Notes under the pieces: model-generated
The model's input: the letters and a program-made list of their open reading frames with translations, nothing else
What the model was told of the DNA's origin: nothing
Databases searched by the model: none
In this document: piece after piece, positions 20,918 through 34,400 of the stretch
Position numbering within the stretch: position 1 is the stretch's first letter
How the letters are laid out: every line of letters starts with the position of its first letter
Assembly (NCBI GenBank): GCA_037178975.1
Contig: JASJZH010000004.1
Location: forward strand, 6,882,001-6,946,000
Direction: 5' to 3'
Length of the DNA stretch: 64,000 bases
Source of the DNA: Oscheius tipulae
Lineage: Eukaryota > Nematoda > Chromadorea > Rhabditida > Rhabditidae
Made by a program: the position numbers and the translations under genes

Positions 20918-23900
20918 ACTCGTCCTGAAAGTTTACACATTTATGAGAAAATAAATGTTCAGAGTATGGAAGAGATTTTTGACTGCCTGATCAAAAATTG
21001 AACAAGGTACTGTTGGAAAACACGCTATGAACACTGAGCTCGGTCTCCGCACGATAAACAAGAGCTTTACCTCGGCCGTCCAAAGTTAGAAACGCAAACG
21101 TCTGTTGCAAAAACATTTGCCCTCTCTCTCCATTTTAGCGCCCTTTTCAAACAGAACTGTTCAAACAATTAGTTTCACATTTCAATAACAACGACCGGTC
21201 AGTAGACGTCAGCAGTCTTACTTTAAACTTCTTGTAGTGGTTTTAGGTGGTTGTACAAGCAGGAATGTTAAAATGGTTACCCCATCTCTGTATACGATGA
21301 GCTCTTAACAAGGTAATCAAGTAGTTCTCTCAGCATCGGATTGCTCAAGTTCCAAGCGGAAAAGTTCGCGTGGCAGCCGGTTCCCCTCTCCATCCTTATC
21401 GAGGAGACACGCGCATCTGTCATTCTTCTTTTGTGTTCGCGCTGCTGCTTTCCATAACAGTTACCGTATTCTTCGCGCGGACGACGCGTGATGCAAAAAT
21501 AACTCTTTTGGGATAGTTTATGACATAAGAGCCGATTGGTTAAACAGGGTCAAGCGGCTCAAAAAGGACTGGCCGACGAGGTGCGGCCGCCAACGGGCAA
21601 TGCCGATCCTTCCGGCGGCAGGCTACTGTAAATATTGGCTCGCGAGCGGGGTCACACGCCACGGGAAACGCAAAAGCTTTTGTCAACAGAAAACGACTTG
21701 AACCGACTGCCGACCAAGACTCAGGCCTCGCGCGAACGGTCCGCACAACGGGCGACTCGAGAAAAAGGGGACAGCTCGGCTGCCAACTTGTCAAAAAGGG
21801 ACTTTCGCAGACAAATACGATCTGGGCGAAAACAGGAATACGCACTTAAATACTGTATAAGGGTACCCTTACAAAGATGACACAACATTTTCAATCTGTA
21901 AAAGCTGTAAAATGACATGAGCTTGTTGAATGTTTAGCGATGATTTGGCAAGAACTGAGCTCCCATTCAAACTTATTGACAGATGCTATCCATATGGATA
22001 CCGAAAAGTGAGAAAATTAGAAATACGGACAAACTTTGAGGGGAAAATACACTAAAAATCCGACAGCAAACAAGGGCGGATAATAGTTTCACTTTACAGG
22101 AGCAAGACCAGTCCGGATTATATAAGTTTCTGCGGTTGTCTCATTGTCACCAAAGTCCAAACGATGCACATAGAAATCGTGTTCTACTGTTCTGCTACTT
22201 TTTCCTTTTACTTCTTCGCCTCACACGTTTCTTTCCGTTTCCAGTTTCTCTACTGTACTTTCAGTACGAGAATTTTGAGACTAGGCTCATGTCAAAGAAG
22301 TATGTGAAACTCTTCTTGCTCAGGGAAGAAAGAATCTCTATCTGCGACAAAATATTGAGACGATGGACAGTATCAAATCAAGGAAACTAACCGTTGAAGA
22401 TAGAACTGCTTATTAACCATCAGTGTTGGTCAGATCCAGAGGCTGACTGAACAGTTGCGAAAAGAAGTAAGAAAGTGAAACCTTGGCGACTTTAAAAGGT
22501 TTCTCTTTGCCAAACAACCAGACGCAGCTGATCACTAACAATACAAAGATCTTGTTAACTCATTCACAGATCATTGACTTTATTGGGACTATTACCTTAT
22601 TGCTCCGCTCTACGAGCCTAATTTCAATCAAGCAACCATGCAAAATATTGTTGTTATCGGAATGAAAAACGTGTTGGAGTGAACAACCCCGTACTGAACA
22701 CTAATTAAGAGAGTAACAATAGCTACAAAGAGATATTGAAAGGCAGATGTCCTGTGGCGAATACGGTGTGGGCGGGGCAACTTGGCACACGCGCGGTGAA
22801 TCGACGCGCGCCTTCCACGCGACAGTAATCGAGGAGCCATCTCCGCAAGTTGGGTGTAGAAGAAAGCAAAACGGAAGCTGACCTGGACAGGTTGTAACAC
22901 TTCAAGTGGACCAGCTTGGAAAGAAGGAAGTGATATTATAGGCATTTCACACAGCTTTCTAATAAAAGAACGTCTACGTCAATGGCACTGTGAAACACCC
23001 CCTTCGTGACCACTTTGTCGGTTACGTCTGTTCATCATCTCTCTACCACTAAAGCGCAACGGTGTGTACGTGCGTCACCACGAGAAAAAAACTGGCAAGT
23101 CATGACATGTCAAGAATTATGTCGAATAGTCAACTTTAGGGGAAACTTGAGAACTTAGGCTATTGGAGAAGCGGCGCAGCCACCTGTTGTCAGTGCTAAG
23201 TCAAGACTAAAAGACAACAAAGCCGTCGTAGACGACTGGTAGAGTAACTGAATTGATTTCGAATTCTTACTCTTTTCTGGGATTTGACGTATCCAGTCTT
23301 GAAACTGCTGAACAATGTATTTTTTTCCTTTTCCGGACCTTCCTTATATCCGAAAAATCCTAGGATGATAGAAACCTCATAAGATAACATGTACGTACTA
23401 GTGTTACAGATAGGTTTATTGGGCAGAACTGACTGAGGATGAGTGCGGCCTAACTGTGAAAGATCAAATAGAGAGAACGAAGGGGAACTGGTCAGGGCTA
23501 GTGGGGGCGAGGAATAGTCACTTGGGAATGAGACAGATAGGGTGTAAGAGATTTGGAGATTTCGTCTGTTAAAACAATTTACAACAGGCAGCAAGTAGTT
23601 ACGACCTGCGCTCATAGTGCCCCATTCAGAAGTTTTCTCAAGTTTGGCACACTGTAGTCGGACCATATATCTCGCCTTCGGATCCTTTACAACCGTTAGC
23701 CATCAGTCATCGTCATAAACCGTACCGTCGAACCTGTCACCGGGGACATCGGTCCGGCATGATTTAATATCTTTGCCGGCCATCGGGTGGCCAAAAGGAG
23801 TCTCGACTAATCCGAGCCGACGTGCACGGTCGCCGGCTAATTGCTGACCGGTAACTTCTGAGCAGCCGCCAGTCGATAGATAAGACTTCTGGGAACTTGG

Positions 23901-26267
23901 CAACGAAGGTCGGAAAATAAAGTTTTCGCTATTTTTCCGGGGAAACCACCTGGTCATCATCGTGTGTGAGCGGGGCCAAAACGCAGCTATCAATCAGCTG
24001 GACACTGAACTGCTGAAGGGAAGAAGAGGGGCTGGTGGCCGAACTTGTGACAATTCATTACGGTGAGTCTATCTATCAGGCTGCGCAGATTTGTGTGGCG
24101 CTCATCCATCACAGGAAGGGGCGCCGAGACGTGAGAAGGCTGTACGTAAGGCCGGCTCCATTCCACGACTGGATGGAGAAGGGTCAAAGACCGGGTCACT
24201 CGACAGGGAAGCTGGCATACAGATACCAGTTTCTTTCCACATTCTTCAGCTGCAAGGATGTTTTAAAAAGGAAGACTCTTTTAACCAGCACAAAAAGAAG
24301 AGCATCTACACCTTACAAAGAGTTTGACTAATACCAAAGACATAACCATTGTTGTACACAAACAAAAACTTCAGTAGCCAGCATCTTGTTCCTGACAAGA
24401 AAGGTTTGATCTGAAATTTCGAGAGAACAGTCTGCTCGGGCTTGTCTACCCTTGGCAATTGTCAAAAGTTCGAAACTTATTTGGGTTTTTTAATATACTA
24501 AAATGGTTATAATCTTCTTGCTAACGGTTTGTTATGACCCCAGATACCCAAAGTAGTCACTGAACAGTAGCTCAGTGCATCTCAAAGCATAGTCCAGTTC
24601 CTTAGAGACCTCTTCCAGCCGCCAATACCCAATTTGCCGGAGTGTTGCGAGTGACCTGTTAATGGTGGCATAAATGGTCGTCCTAACGAGCTCCGTCGTC
24701 ACATTTAACGCAGTCGTAAAACAAACACGACGAGCGTATCTCTCCAGTAGCTACGCAGTCTCTCGTCGCGCGCGTCTCGCAATTTGTCGCTCGTCGGCGA
24801 TTGATAGCCACGATAGTGATCGTCCTTCCTGTACCGTCGACACAGACAAAAACCACCTGCAAGAGGGGAAACCTGGTCAGGGAGTTGAATGTACCAGGCT
24901 GACAATATTAGAATATTTCAATCTTTCCAGGGATGTTCCTCTAATTGGAAACGAGGCCTGGACCACCCAAGAAGTTGCGAACCCAGCTGTGCTCTCATTA
25001 ATTCCTCTTTAGAGTCCATTTTAAGACTACCGCTGGTGATCGGACGAGTAATCTTTCTTGACCGCGGGTGGTCGTCGATCTACCGATGAGAAGATGCACT
25101 CTCCCAAGAAGAAGGAGAAGAACTGTTGAAGGATGTGGGAAGACAAGAAGCTTGGGAAAAAAAAGAAGGAAATCCTCGGTGAACTAATTGTCCCTTTCGG
25201 GATCTTGCGAATAAAACAAGAGTACACTCTCTCTTAATAGACTAGGTTTTGCAACATGTGACTTTTCTTTTCCTCTTATTTACGAGCTGAAGAAGAGTTC
25301 TAGAGACTATAGATGGGTTTGAACCTTTGGTACAAACCGAGATCGTGACTTTCATCACGTTCATCTCTATCCTTTAGATCTCTAGACTGAGAAATTTAGT
25401 TTTTTTTATTTAGGAAAAACCCCCTTTTCGAATCTCTACAGCTGAAAGTCTTCGAAACAATTAGCGTATCGGCCTAACATTTTGTCCTTTCAACATCTTG
25501 CTTCCCAAAAACATCTCCCATGGACAAAACTAACAAAATAAGTCTTGTGAATTCTAAAACAAGACCTCTGTTCGCGTAATAATTAAAGCCCACGCTGCCT
25601 AATTAGCTTTTCTTGGACTCTTATCTTGCTCCTCTTAGTTGTTCAAATTCCTTCAGTATCTAATTAAAACATCTATTCACGTAAGAGATTTCATAAAGTA
25701 AATAGAGTTTAGACGAGTCAAAGAACGCGTCTTTAATCTGCTTCCTGGATGGAGTCCGTGTCAGATTTCATTCCACCTCTTCTTCTTCTGTTAGGGTTAC
25801 TTCTAATTAGAGGAGGCAACTTGTTGCTCCTTAGCGTAAACCGTTCTCTAACTCCTTCGTTCTGTTCAAAGATTTCAGTTTCACCTGCTTACCAATTTAG
25901 GGTACAACGCACGAGCTTATTTTCTGATCCGGATTTTTTAATTGCCCGCTAAGGAAATCGGAAATCTGTTACTAGCTGGAACACGGCACCTCCCATATGG
26001 TCCATTAGTTATTCCTTCGAGTCACAAAGGTGTTTCTCGAAAAACATACGCGGAAGAATACAACTTTCTGTTCGAATTGTTGTTTCTCGCTCCAACAGAA
26101 GAAAACTATAACTTTCTTTCGATAGCCGTCAATGATCGTGACTTCCTCTTTCTTACCATGTGTCTTGTCTTTTTCCAGCAAAGTGTATTGCTTGCTCTCA
26201 AACCTCTTGACAACAATCCAATTTGGTTCCCAGTTCCTTCTTCTGTTCCCAAAGAGCATCTTCAGTA
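20918..26267. other. Long gene-poor region upstream of lin-22
   Basis: I found no supported gene in these 5.3 kb. Sub-blocks differ in composition: 21360-21870 and 22740-22900 are CpG/GC-rich (the latter with GTGGGCGGGGC, a GC-box), 23700-24180 is mixed, and 25240-25740 is AT-rich. Short open frames (for example 24035-24331, 24674-25012, 25942-26268) lack recognisable domains. A repeat copy lies at 23035-23085. The region probably contains regulatory DNA for lin-22 and the srt-like gene, but I cannot name specific elements. Confidence 0.4.
23035..23085 (+). repeat. Dispersed repeat, copy 2
   Basis: Matches 14493-14550: ATCTCTCTACCACTAAAGCG, CAACGGTGT, then GTGCGTCACCACGA. Confidence 0.8.
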
Positions 26268-27772
26268 ATGGAACTCTACCCTCATGTCTTTTGGAAAGTC
26301 GACTATGAGGACTACAAGTGTCCAGTAAAAAGCATCCCCGAATGGGAAGCTACAGGAGTTCGAAGACCTCTAATGGGAACGTATTACATCATTTACGGCA
26401 GTGTTATTTGTGTAAGTTGGCTAGTTTTGATTGGACGAGAACTTTTACAGACTCTCTACATTATTGTGATTGTTGCAATGTCGAACAAATCAATTTTAAA
26501 TAAGTGTTGCTATAAGCTAATGTACTATAATTGTTTCTACGATTTTAGTGAGTTGTCGTGCTGTCCGCTATCAATAGATAACTTCAGTAAATGTGATTCT
26601 AAATAGTATAATTTCTGGTTACTTGATGATCGACGGAGCAGTCTTCTGCACCCATCCTCTAATTACTCTCCTCACTGGAGGCTTCGGACTCGGTTTGTTT
26701 GTTCTTAATATTCTGAGAAGGCTAAAGTTTAGCATTCTGGTGTGGAACATGTTGCAACTGCATAATCATTGGCCTTAATAGGTTCTGCACCATCTTCGGA
26801 GTTTGGAAAGGACTCTTTAGAGGTTGGTTTGTCTTCTCCCCTTTAACGGGAACTAAAGAGCTGCAAAAACTCTATCACAATCGTCTTGAAGACGCCCAAA
26901 AATTTGGCCCACACGGATAACCCAAACCGTGAGAAATTGCCAGCTTGAGTAAATGGCCCAGTGGCAGATGACGCGTGCTGTCGCTCAGCCCGGTCGGGTT
27001 CGATCCCGCTCGCCAATGATTCTTCAAATACTGTTCATGTCCCGACTGCAGGTGATGACAACTTCATAAATGAGGCTCTCTTTTACTTTTTTCCTCTTAT
27101 TTTTTATACTTTTAGGAAACAATGCATACTATTGGATGACACTACCCGCCCTGTACACCTTCTTCATTCTGTGCTTCACTCGTCCAGTCATTTTCCATTC
27201 TCAATTCGGAGCATGGCTTCTGACACCGCTGATTTCAGATTTTGCAACGGTAAACCACTATTTTTTTTTTCAAATACTCAGGATTGTAGGAACTTAATTA
27301 CTTCAAGAACAACTTTATGCTCTTCACTAACACCATCACGCCAATTGTGTTGGCCGTGATCTACTTCTCTATTATCTTCAAGTTGTACTGTCATCGAGGG
27401 CCAGTTTTCGGTCAGCAGCTTTCAAAGCTACAGTACAAGGTAATCCAGCTGCGACTGAACTAATAAGCAAGTTTCAGATTTGCCTTCAAAGTGGAATAGT
27501 ATGCGGATTGACAGCCCTGTGTGCCTTTTGCTACTCCTACATGCAACTATTTCCAGTTCCTGAGGAAATGGTCACTGCTACTCAGATTTTGTATCAGTAC
27601 TGTACAGGTCAGATCATTTCCCATACGCAACGAAACGCAACGTTCAGGCCTCCAATGTTTTGTGTACTTGTGTCTCAACCAGGCGATCAAAAAACGAGCA
27701 GCCAAATTGATATTCCAGCTGCCGTTGCCGTCTACAAATCTGATAAATCCTTCCTCAACAAGGGATCATTAA
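26268..27772 (+). CDS. Serpentine chemoreceptor, srt-like
   Basis: The start ATG is at 26268. Exon 1 encodes YEDYKCPVKSIPEW followed by GVRRPLMGTYYIIYGSVIC, the family hallmark (Y-x-C...W...G-x-RRP-x-xG). After a 38-bp intron comes TLYIIVIVAMSNKS and YKLMYY. Then ISGYLMIDGAVFCTHPLI, GGFGLAFWCGTCCNCIIIGL and NRFCTIFGVW form helix 3 and its loop. An intron of about 290 bp (26822-27115) follows; GNNAYYWMTLPALYTFF resumes helix 4, with KNNFMLFTNTITPIVLA for helix 5. The loop VFGQQLSKLQYKICLQSG and YMQLFPVPEEM match helices 6-7 of Srt proteins. The last exon (GLQCFVYLCLNQAIKKRA) ends at TAA 27770-27772. The receptor is presumed to act in sensory cilia. The long intron contains a tRNA-like sequence. 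The junctions near 26550-26615 and 27280-27300 are approximate. Confidence 0.78.
26945..27015 (+). tRNA. tRNA-like sequence or tRNA-derived SINE head in srt intron
   Basis: Both internal Pol III promoter boxes are perfect: A box TGGCCCAGTGG and B box GGTTCGATCCC. A T-arm-like stem and a possible anticodon loop GTCGCTC (anticodon CGC, Ala-like) can be drawn. The acceptor stem pairs poorly at its first two positions, the anticodon stem has a mismatch, and the T stem has one mismatch. It is therefore probably a decayed tRNA or a tRNA-derived repeat rather than a working tRNA gene. Confidence 0.45.
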
Positions 27773-28955
27773 TAAAGAATTGAAAGTTTGCAGGCTCCAA
27801 AGATTTCACTAGTCAACGGATTCAGTGGATCGTGCTAGAATTCGAAAAAGCACAGATCGCTTCATTGTACATAAACATTTTTCATAAAACACTTAGCAAT
27901 TCATCAAGTTACACAGAACGGGCCGTTCACTGGGACATAGTCCAATTCGAAAAAGGTCAGCTGCCCCCTATCGCGGTCAGTTGCAGCCAGGTGAGAATTG
28001 CCACTCGGACAACCGTTTTGCACTTTCCTATCTACTGAAGAGTATTATCGTTTCGTTAGATTTCCTTGGATTGCACTTATCGTGTTACAATTTGAAAAGC
28101 TCATTTTTTTTTTCTTTTTTTTTTGAAAAGGCAGTCCGTATTCTCCGACCGCCTGCCTTTCACGTGCACAGTCGGCACAATTCTCCTGTGCCAATTGGTC
28201 GAATTCCGTCGCCTTTTAAAGGAAAATAATTGTTCTTTTGTCACAAACTTGAAAGTCTTGGTGAAAGATCAATCGCATTGCAAAAACAAAAGTGAACGTC
28301 TCTGCAGCAACTGGCCGTAGATCATCTTGTGATCCAGCTGAGCAAAACAAAAACCTTGCCAAGACGAAGAGAACATGGAAATCACAGACTGATGTTGATT
28401 TCTCTTCCCTACAAACTTGTGCTCTGTTTTCTGCACTGGGGTTGATCGGCTGGCCGATCGATTGACTGCCCTTTTCGGGGCGGACCTCGGGACAGCCGAC
28501 TATAAAAGACAACTGGCCGGCAGACTGTCTCGCCACAGTCCGTGGTGCTGAACTTGCAGAGAAAAGCCCAGGAAATAGGGGAGCCGGAGGTCGACTAAAA
28601 GCGTCGCGTAGTATTCAGAAGCAGAGCGCTTTGCTCTAAAAACAAGCTGATAAAGCTCTATTTTTAGAGGTTCGAGCGTTTCAATTTTTTTTTCGATTAT
28701 TCACAAGCTAGGACAGTAGGTATGTATTAATCAATTTTTGCAAATCGTGCTTTCACAGCAGAAAGAGACTTTTTTGATCCGGTAGCGTAATTCCATTGGC
28801 AAGAATCCAGCTTTTTTCGGACCGTATTAACCCTCTCGGATGATACGACCACGACCGGTCTTTTTCCTTATTGACACCACATGGTCGAGATCAGTTCTTG
28901 TCCCATTTCCTAATCAATTATTGACTCCCTCAATTTCAGGTAATATTCTGGTAGG
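27773..28955. other. Intergenic and 5' region of MTHFR gene
   Basis: No supported gene. A TATAAAAG box lies at about 28501-28508. TTTCAG at 28934-28939 sits just before the MTHFR ATG and could be the 5' UTR intron or trans-splice acceptor. Long T-runs occur near 28107-28122 and 28686. Confidence 0.4.
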
Positions 28956-31436
28956 ATGAGACGCAACCGCAGTGGAAGAATGGGAAGTGGCTCACGAAGC
29001 CTGGCTATGAGAAATGGTGAAAATGACCACTCTGGTCTTCACTTCGAGGTTTGTATAAGATTAATTGAAGAGACATGAATAATCAGGTCGGATGTCCACG
29101 ACCCTACATCCCACTCCACGAGAGACTACAACAGAAGGTTGACGACCACGACACGTTCTTCTCGCTCGAGTTCTTCCCTCCGAGAACACCGAATGGTGTA
29201 TGTAACTTTTACACAAGGTATGCTTTCAGTTTCATTGCATACTTGAAACTTTAGAGTCGAGCGATATACTGATGGAGATCCGATGTTCATCGACATCACT
29301 TGGCACGTGGCTGGAGATCCGGGTAAATATTAATTAAAGTTTTTTTTTTTGCTACTGTGACCTTCTATCAATACATACCCAAAAATTTCCAGCCAACATT
29401 GATAAATGCACTTCTTCAACTGCTGTTGCCTGTGGAACACTTAACTTTGCCCGTACTGATGTTATGCTTCACATGACTGCAGCTCAGTACACCAAAGGTA
29501 AATTGCATCTTTGAACTTATTTCATTTTAACTTTCTAGAACAAACCCTCGAACACGTCCGTCAGGCTCACAAGATGGGAATCCGAAACATTATGTGTCTT
29601 CGCGGAGATCTGCCTCCGGACAGGCCTGCCTCTGAGTACAAATACAGAGCCGTTGACATGATCCGATGGATCAAGGAGGAATTCGGAGACGATTTCACGA
29701 TTGCATGTGCCGGTGAGTGACCTTTAGCTGCTAAAACCCGTTCGTTAGCCAAATTGAACTGTACTCTGAACTCGGCGGAAGGTGGCGCGATACGGCTTTT
29801 TCTTGTCTCGTTGCGATAAAGAGTTCTCCGAAACGGGTGCATTCGTTGGAGGTTATCACTAAGAAAGGACACATTTTCGACATTTCAGGCTACCCAACGG
29901 GACATCCCGATGCTTGCAGCTACGAACAAGATCTCATCTACCTCAAGGACAAAGTTGATGCCGGGGCTCACTTCATCGTGACACAACTATTCTTCGAAGT
30001 GGAAACTTTCGAGAAGTTTGTTAAGGACTGTAGAGCTATCGGAATCAATGTTCCGATCATTCCTGGAATTCTACCCATCATGGTCAGTTTGCGAGTAGAT
30101 AGATAACTTTCATTTTCAGGGCTACGAGATGGTCAAGAAACTTGCTCAACTCTCCCGTCTGGACATTCCTGACCAGATCATGAAGGATCTCGAGCCCATC
30201 AAACACGACGACGACGCAATTCTCAAGTACGGAAAGCAGAAGGCCATCCAGATGTGCCGCCGTCTTTTGCATTCCGGTCTCGCTCCCGGTATCCACATGT
30301 ACACGATGAACAGAGAAGGAGTCATCCGTGAGATCCTCAAGGAGCTTCGTTTGTGGAAAGAAAGACGTAATCGTCTGTTGCCGTGGGAGCCTCATGGAAT
30401 TAACCATCCCAAGAGATGCGAGGAAGACGTTAGACCGATCTATTGGAGCTGCAGGCCGAGAAGCTATATTCACAGAACACAGGTGGGACATTGTCTTGTC
30501 AAATACAAAAGTCTTTAGGACTGGGACGGCTATCCGAACGGAAGATGGGGAAACAGTTCCTCACCCTGTTTTGCCGCTCTCAATGAGTATTACATGTTCA
30601 CCATGCTGTCCTACAAAGAACATCCGAGTCTTCTGAAAATGTTCGGAACTCCTCGTTGTCTTGCCGACATCAAGAGAGTCTTTGAATGCTACGTGGCTGG
30701 CGGAAGATGTCGCGATGGACCGGGGACCGAGGTCAAAGCTCTACCCTGGAGCGAAGACTTTGACGGTGTTGCGATGGAAACCAACCTGATCTCGGAACAA
30801 CTCGAATGGTGTATTAGTCGCGGAGTCCTCACCATCAACAGTCAGCCCAATGTTGATGGAGCCGATTCCACTGATCCCACAGTCGGATGGGGTAACCCCG
30901 GAGGATATGTCTACCAGAGAGCCTACATCGAGTTCTTCTGTCCCCTCGAGATGGCCGAAATGATCCAGACCGTTGTCAATCAGAAGTACCCGGACAGAGT
31001 CAACTTCCACTGTGTCAACTCTTCTGTATATTTCTTTTTTCGCCAACGAATATCTTAGGGTTTTCAGGGAGAGTACGAGCGTATGAATGGCGAGAACACG
31101 ACTCCGATCGCTGTCACCTGGGGAGTCTTCCCAGGAAGAGAAGTCGCCCAACCAACGGTCGTCGATCCCTTGGCTTTCCTCGATTGGAAGGATGAAGCCT
31201 TCAGCATGTGGATGTCTAATTGGGCCTCCATCTACGCGCCAGGAAGCGAATCTATCAGAGTGCTCAAGGCTGTCCATGACACGTACATTCTCTTCACAAT
31301 GGTCGACAACGACTACAAGAAGAACACCGTAATCTTCGAGATTATCAAGGAGGCTGCTGACAATTACGACCGCTCGGAGACGGCACTCGGTCTCGGTCTG
31401 GACAACTATTTGGCCGGATTGAGCCTACAAAACTGA
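28956..31436 (+). CDS. mthf-1: Methylenetetrahydrofolate reductase
   Basis: Nine exons join in frame: 28956-29048, 29087-29217, 29255-29322, 29393-29497, 29539-29712, 29889-30082, 30120-30482, 30519-31025 and 31068-31436 (667 codons plus stop), the usual length for animal MTHFR. The N-terminal catalytic TIM barrel shows [14 protein letters not shown] (active-site Glu in EFFPP), [29 protein letters not shown] and [10 protein letters not shown]. These are FAD- and folate-binding blocks of the family. The C-terminal half matches the eukaryotic SAM-binding regulatory domain ([40 protein letters not shown]). The cytosolic enzyme reduces 5,10-methylene-THF to 5-methyl-THF using NADPH, feeding methionine synthesis. 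All introns but two are under 75 bp. C. elegans mthf-1 is the presumed orthologue. No frame defect was seen. Confidence 0.96.
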
Positions 31437-34400
31437 TATCCTGTTGACCAACCCCACGGTTTAGTTTAACCAATGACATTCTATGAGATTTCCCTATGCA
31501 TATACCATGTCCTAGTTTCAAATAAAATATTCTGGTAATTGTGATCATGACAACCTTACGATCCTCATTGAGGCGGAACTAACATCTCAAATTGAAATTT
31601 GCTCTATTCGTCTTCAGACAGTCGTAGAAGTCTGCTCACAGATCGAGCAGTCATAATTGTGTTTCTTTTGACAAATGGTCTTACTTGGTGTGCTCTACTC
31701 ACGCAACCTTCGGACTCTACTACTTCTGAGGCTCGGAGACCAGTTTTTTTTAGCAGTTTTCTGTCAATTACACGCAGAGAGGTAATTCTTTGAACGGCTT
31801 TTTCTCATAATATCCGTCTTCTAGCGTGTAAAGTTTGTAATATGGATCATCTAATTCGAAAAAGTATGGCTTGATGACACCATTTTTTTTCTCTTTTTTA
31901 AAACATGCAGAATGTGTTCATGGAATCTGCCATGCCCGAATCATTTGTGACACCTCTCTTATTTGGCTATATTTGTGCGGACTCTTGCAAGTATCTAGTT
32001 GATATTCGAGAAGATGTTTTCAACTTATAGCAGGGATCGAGAAACTTCATACGCATTGACCTTTGACTAAACATTATATTCCCTCACAGTCAAGACTGAG
32101 ATTTTAATAACGGTCGACTAGTTTTGCGTAATATTACTTCCGTTCCTATTTTTACTTCTAAATTTTCCAAATGGCTGGGCTCTTGAGACAATTTTAGGTA
32201 TTGTTGTCTCAGAATACCCAGGTCAGGCTGTCGTTCTCAGCTCACTCAGTCATACTCCTAGCGACTTTTTCTGGACACGCTACTGGTTATTCAGCCCTTT
32301 CAATACTTTCCTATACAAAGTGACTCTTTCAAGTAATGCTGGCAGTCGTGTCTTCCTGAGATTGCAGAAGTTCCTTTTCAGATTCGTACATCTTTCTTTC
32401 TGATTCACTGCTCACAATTTGACTCTTGACTCTAGATTGCAATGGAAAACATGCGACAAAAAATAAAATCACGCAACTGGTCAAGGGTCATGCTAAGTTG
32501 CATGTTCTTATTCATGTTCAATGATTCCGGAGTAAACAGCGTTCCAGCTCCCGGAAATCTGCTGATTTTTGACCTAGGGCGTGCCTCTAGTTTGGCCAAG
32601 AAGCAACACTTTGCCTGGTAGTTGCAGAGTTTTATATTACTAGTTACTGCAGTTTTTTTATTTGAGTTTCAAAGCAATTGTTAGAAGCCAATCATAAAAA
32701 CCGGGTTCAGTATGATTGAACCTCTCGTCGGAAAACAATGTAGAACAATTTGGATAACAACTTAATTTGAGGACAATTGAATGAGGAAAACGATTACAAG
32801 TTGTGATTGCCAGAATTCTCTGTTCACGAGCTTTGGAAGAGTCACCTGTTCAATCTTGAGAGATAATCAAAGAAAGCCCCGTCACATCCATTTTCTCTGG
32901 AGCCGATGTGTTCACGGGAACAATTTCGAGCCCACTTCAATGCACTCAAGGACAATCACGCTTTTGGTCAGACTCTTTCTGACCTCTTGACCATCCTTTT
33001 TGTTCCCAGCACACTACGTTCCAGTTCCATTTAATGGGTCTTACTCGCTTCGGTAGTTCCCATTTTTCTTGTTCAATGATTTCAGTTCAAACACTGAACA
33101 TGACAAATCAGAACAACGTCACTTTCATTTTTAAAAGGTTTCAAAACTTCGATTTGCCTTCGCTCATGCAGCTTTCAGTTTTTCTTCAGTTCTCGTGTGC
33201 GCTTTGACCTAGGCTAGCTGAGAATCAAATATGCTGATCTTGTCACTATTTGCATGTAACGTATTCGTTAGTCAGAAGGAGGGCGAAGGGGAGGGCGAAG
33301 GTGCGATCCTTAGCATCACTGAATACATACAAATGCGTTATTTCCATAAGCCGCCATCTTGAGTCCTAGAGATCTCTGGCCATTATTTGTTACTACAGCC
33401 TGTAGTAACAAATAATGACAGGTAGTATTCAATTTCTGTCTTCTAGTCCTTTCCTTGCCTTAAAGGCATTTTTATTGTCTTTTCATTGCTCCATTTACAA
33501 TGGTCCATTTACAGCTTGTACCAAAGACGGAACTAGATGAGAACCGAGTTTCCACTGAGCAGAATACAGTTTTGACCTCAGCGTCCTCTTTTGCCGTACT
33601 CTTCGCATCTTTTCAATGCAAGAAAGATTTAGAAAATCTCATTGTTGTGTCTCTTGCTCTTGCTGCCGCCTACTCTGAACTACTTGAGCTGGTTTAGGTT
33701 TATAGCCACAATCCTGTTTTCGACCCGCAAATAAATCAAGATAAGATCCGGAAGTAACTGATGATGTCGACCCGTTCAAATCGTGATATCATAGAGAGGC
33801 ATGAACACAGCTAAACATAGAGTTTCTCCTACTTGTCCGTCAAAAATAAAGCTGCTCTGGTCAAACAGCTTGCGACGGCTCCCAGACACGCTTTTTTATG
33901 TGACGAGCTGTCCACTTTTAACGAGAGACAAATGGTTGTAATAGCTGTCATTTCCTCATGTTGTCTATCTAAAATTTAATTGATTATCACGGCTCACTGA
34001 TTCATCACTTTAGTCAAATTTTGTCCTTCTCGTCTCTGTGGCAGTGAATCCTTACAAAGAGAAGCCTTTCACCTTTCAAAGTTTTCCTCCTTATGCTTCA
34101 TGTGTTTCAGACTGGAAACACCTGTCCTTGGACATCTTATTACTCTTCTTCCGTCAACGCACCAATAAGATTTACGGCGGGCTGTACTTCGTCGAACAGT
34201 TAGTGGAAAAATCATAATTGACATGGTATTGGACGTTCTCTAATGTGATCTATGAACCTGGTTTAACACTTCGAGCAACTTTGTTACGGCTCGTCCAATC
34301 CAGATATCTGGGTTTACAAATGTTTATCTGGGACCTTGGAAGCAGACCAAGTCGCATACCATACCATACCATATCGGTAGTCAAGAGGACAAAGACAAAA

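Noticed and set aside
23703-24331. Several overlapping open frames on both strands
   Set aside because: No motif, no plausible splice chain, and codon use unlike neighbouring genes.
30741-31277. Minus-strand 178-codon frame inside the MTHFR gene
   Set aside because: A long antisense frame caused by codon bias of the MTHFR exons.
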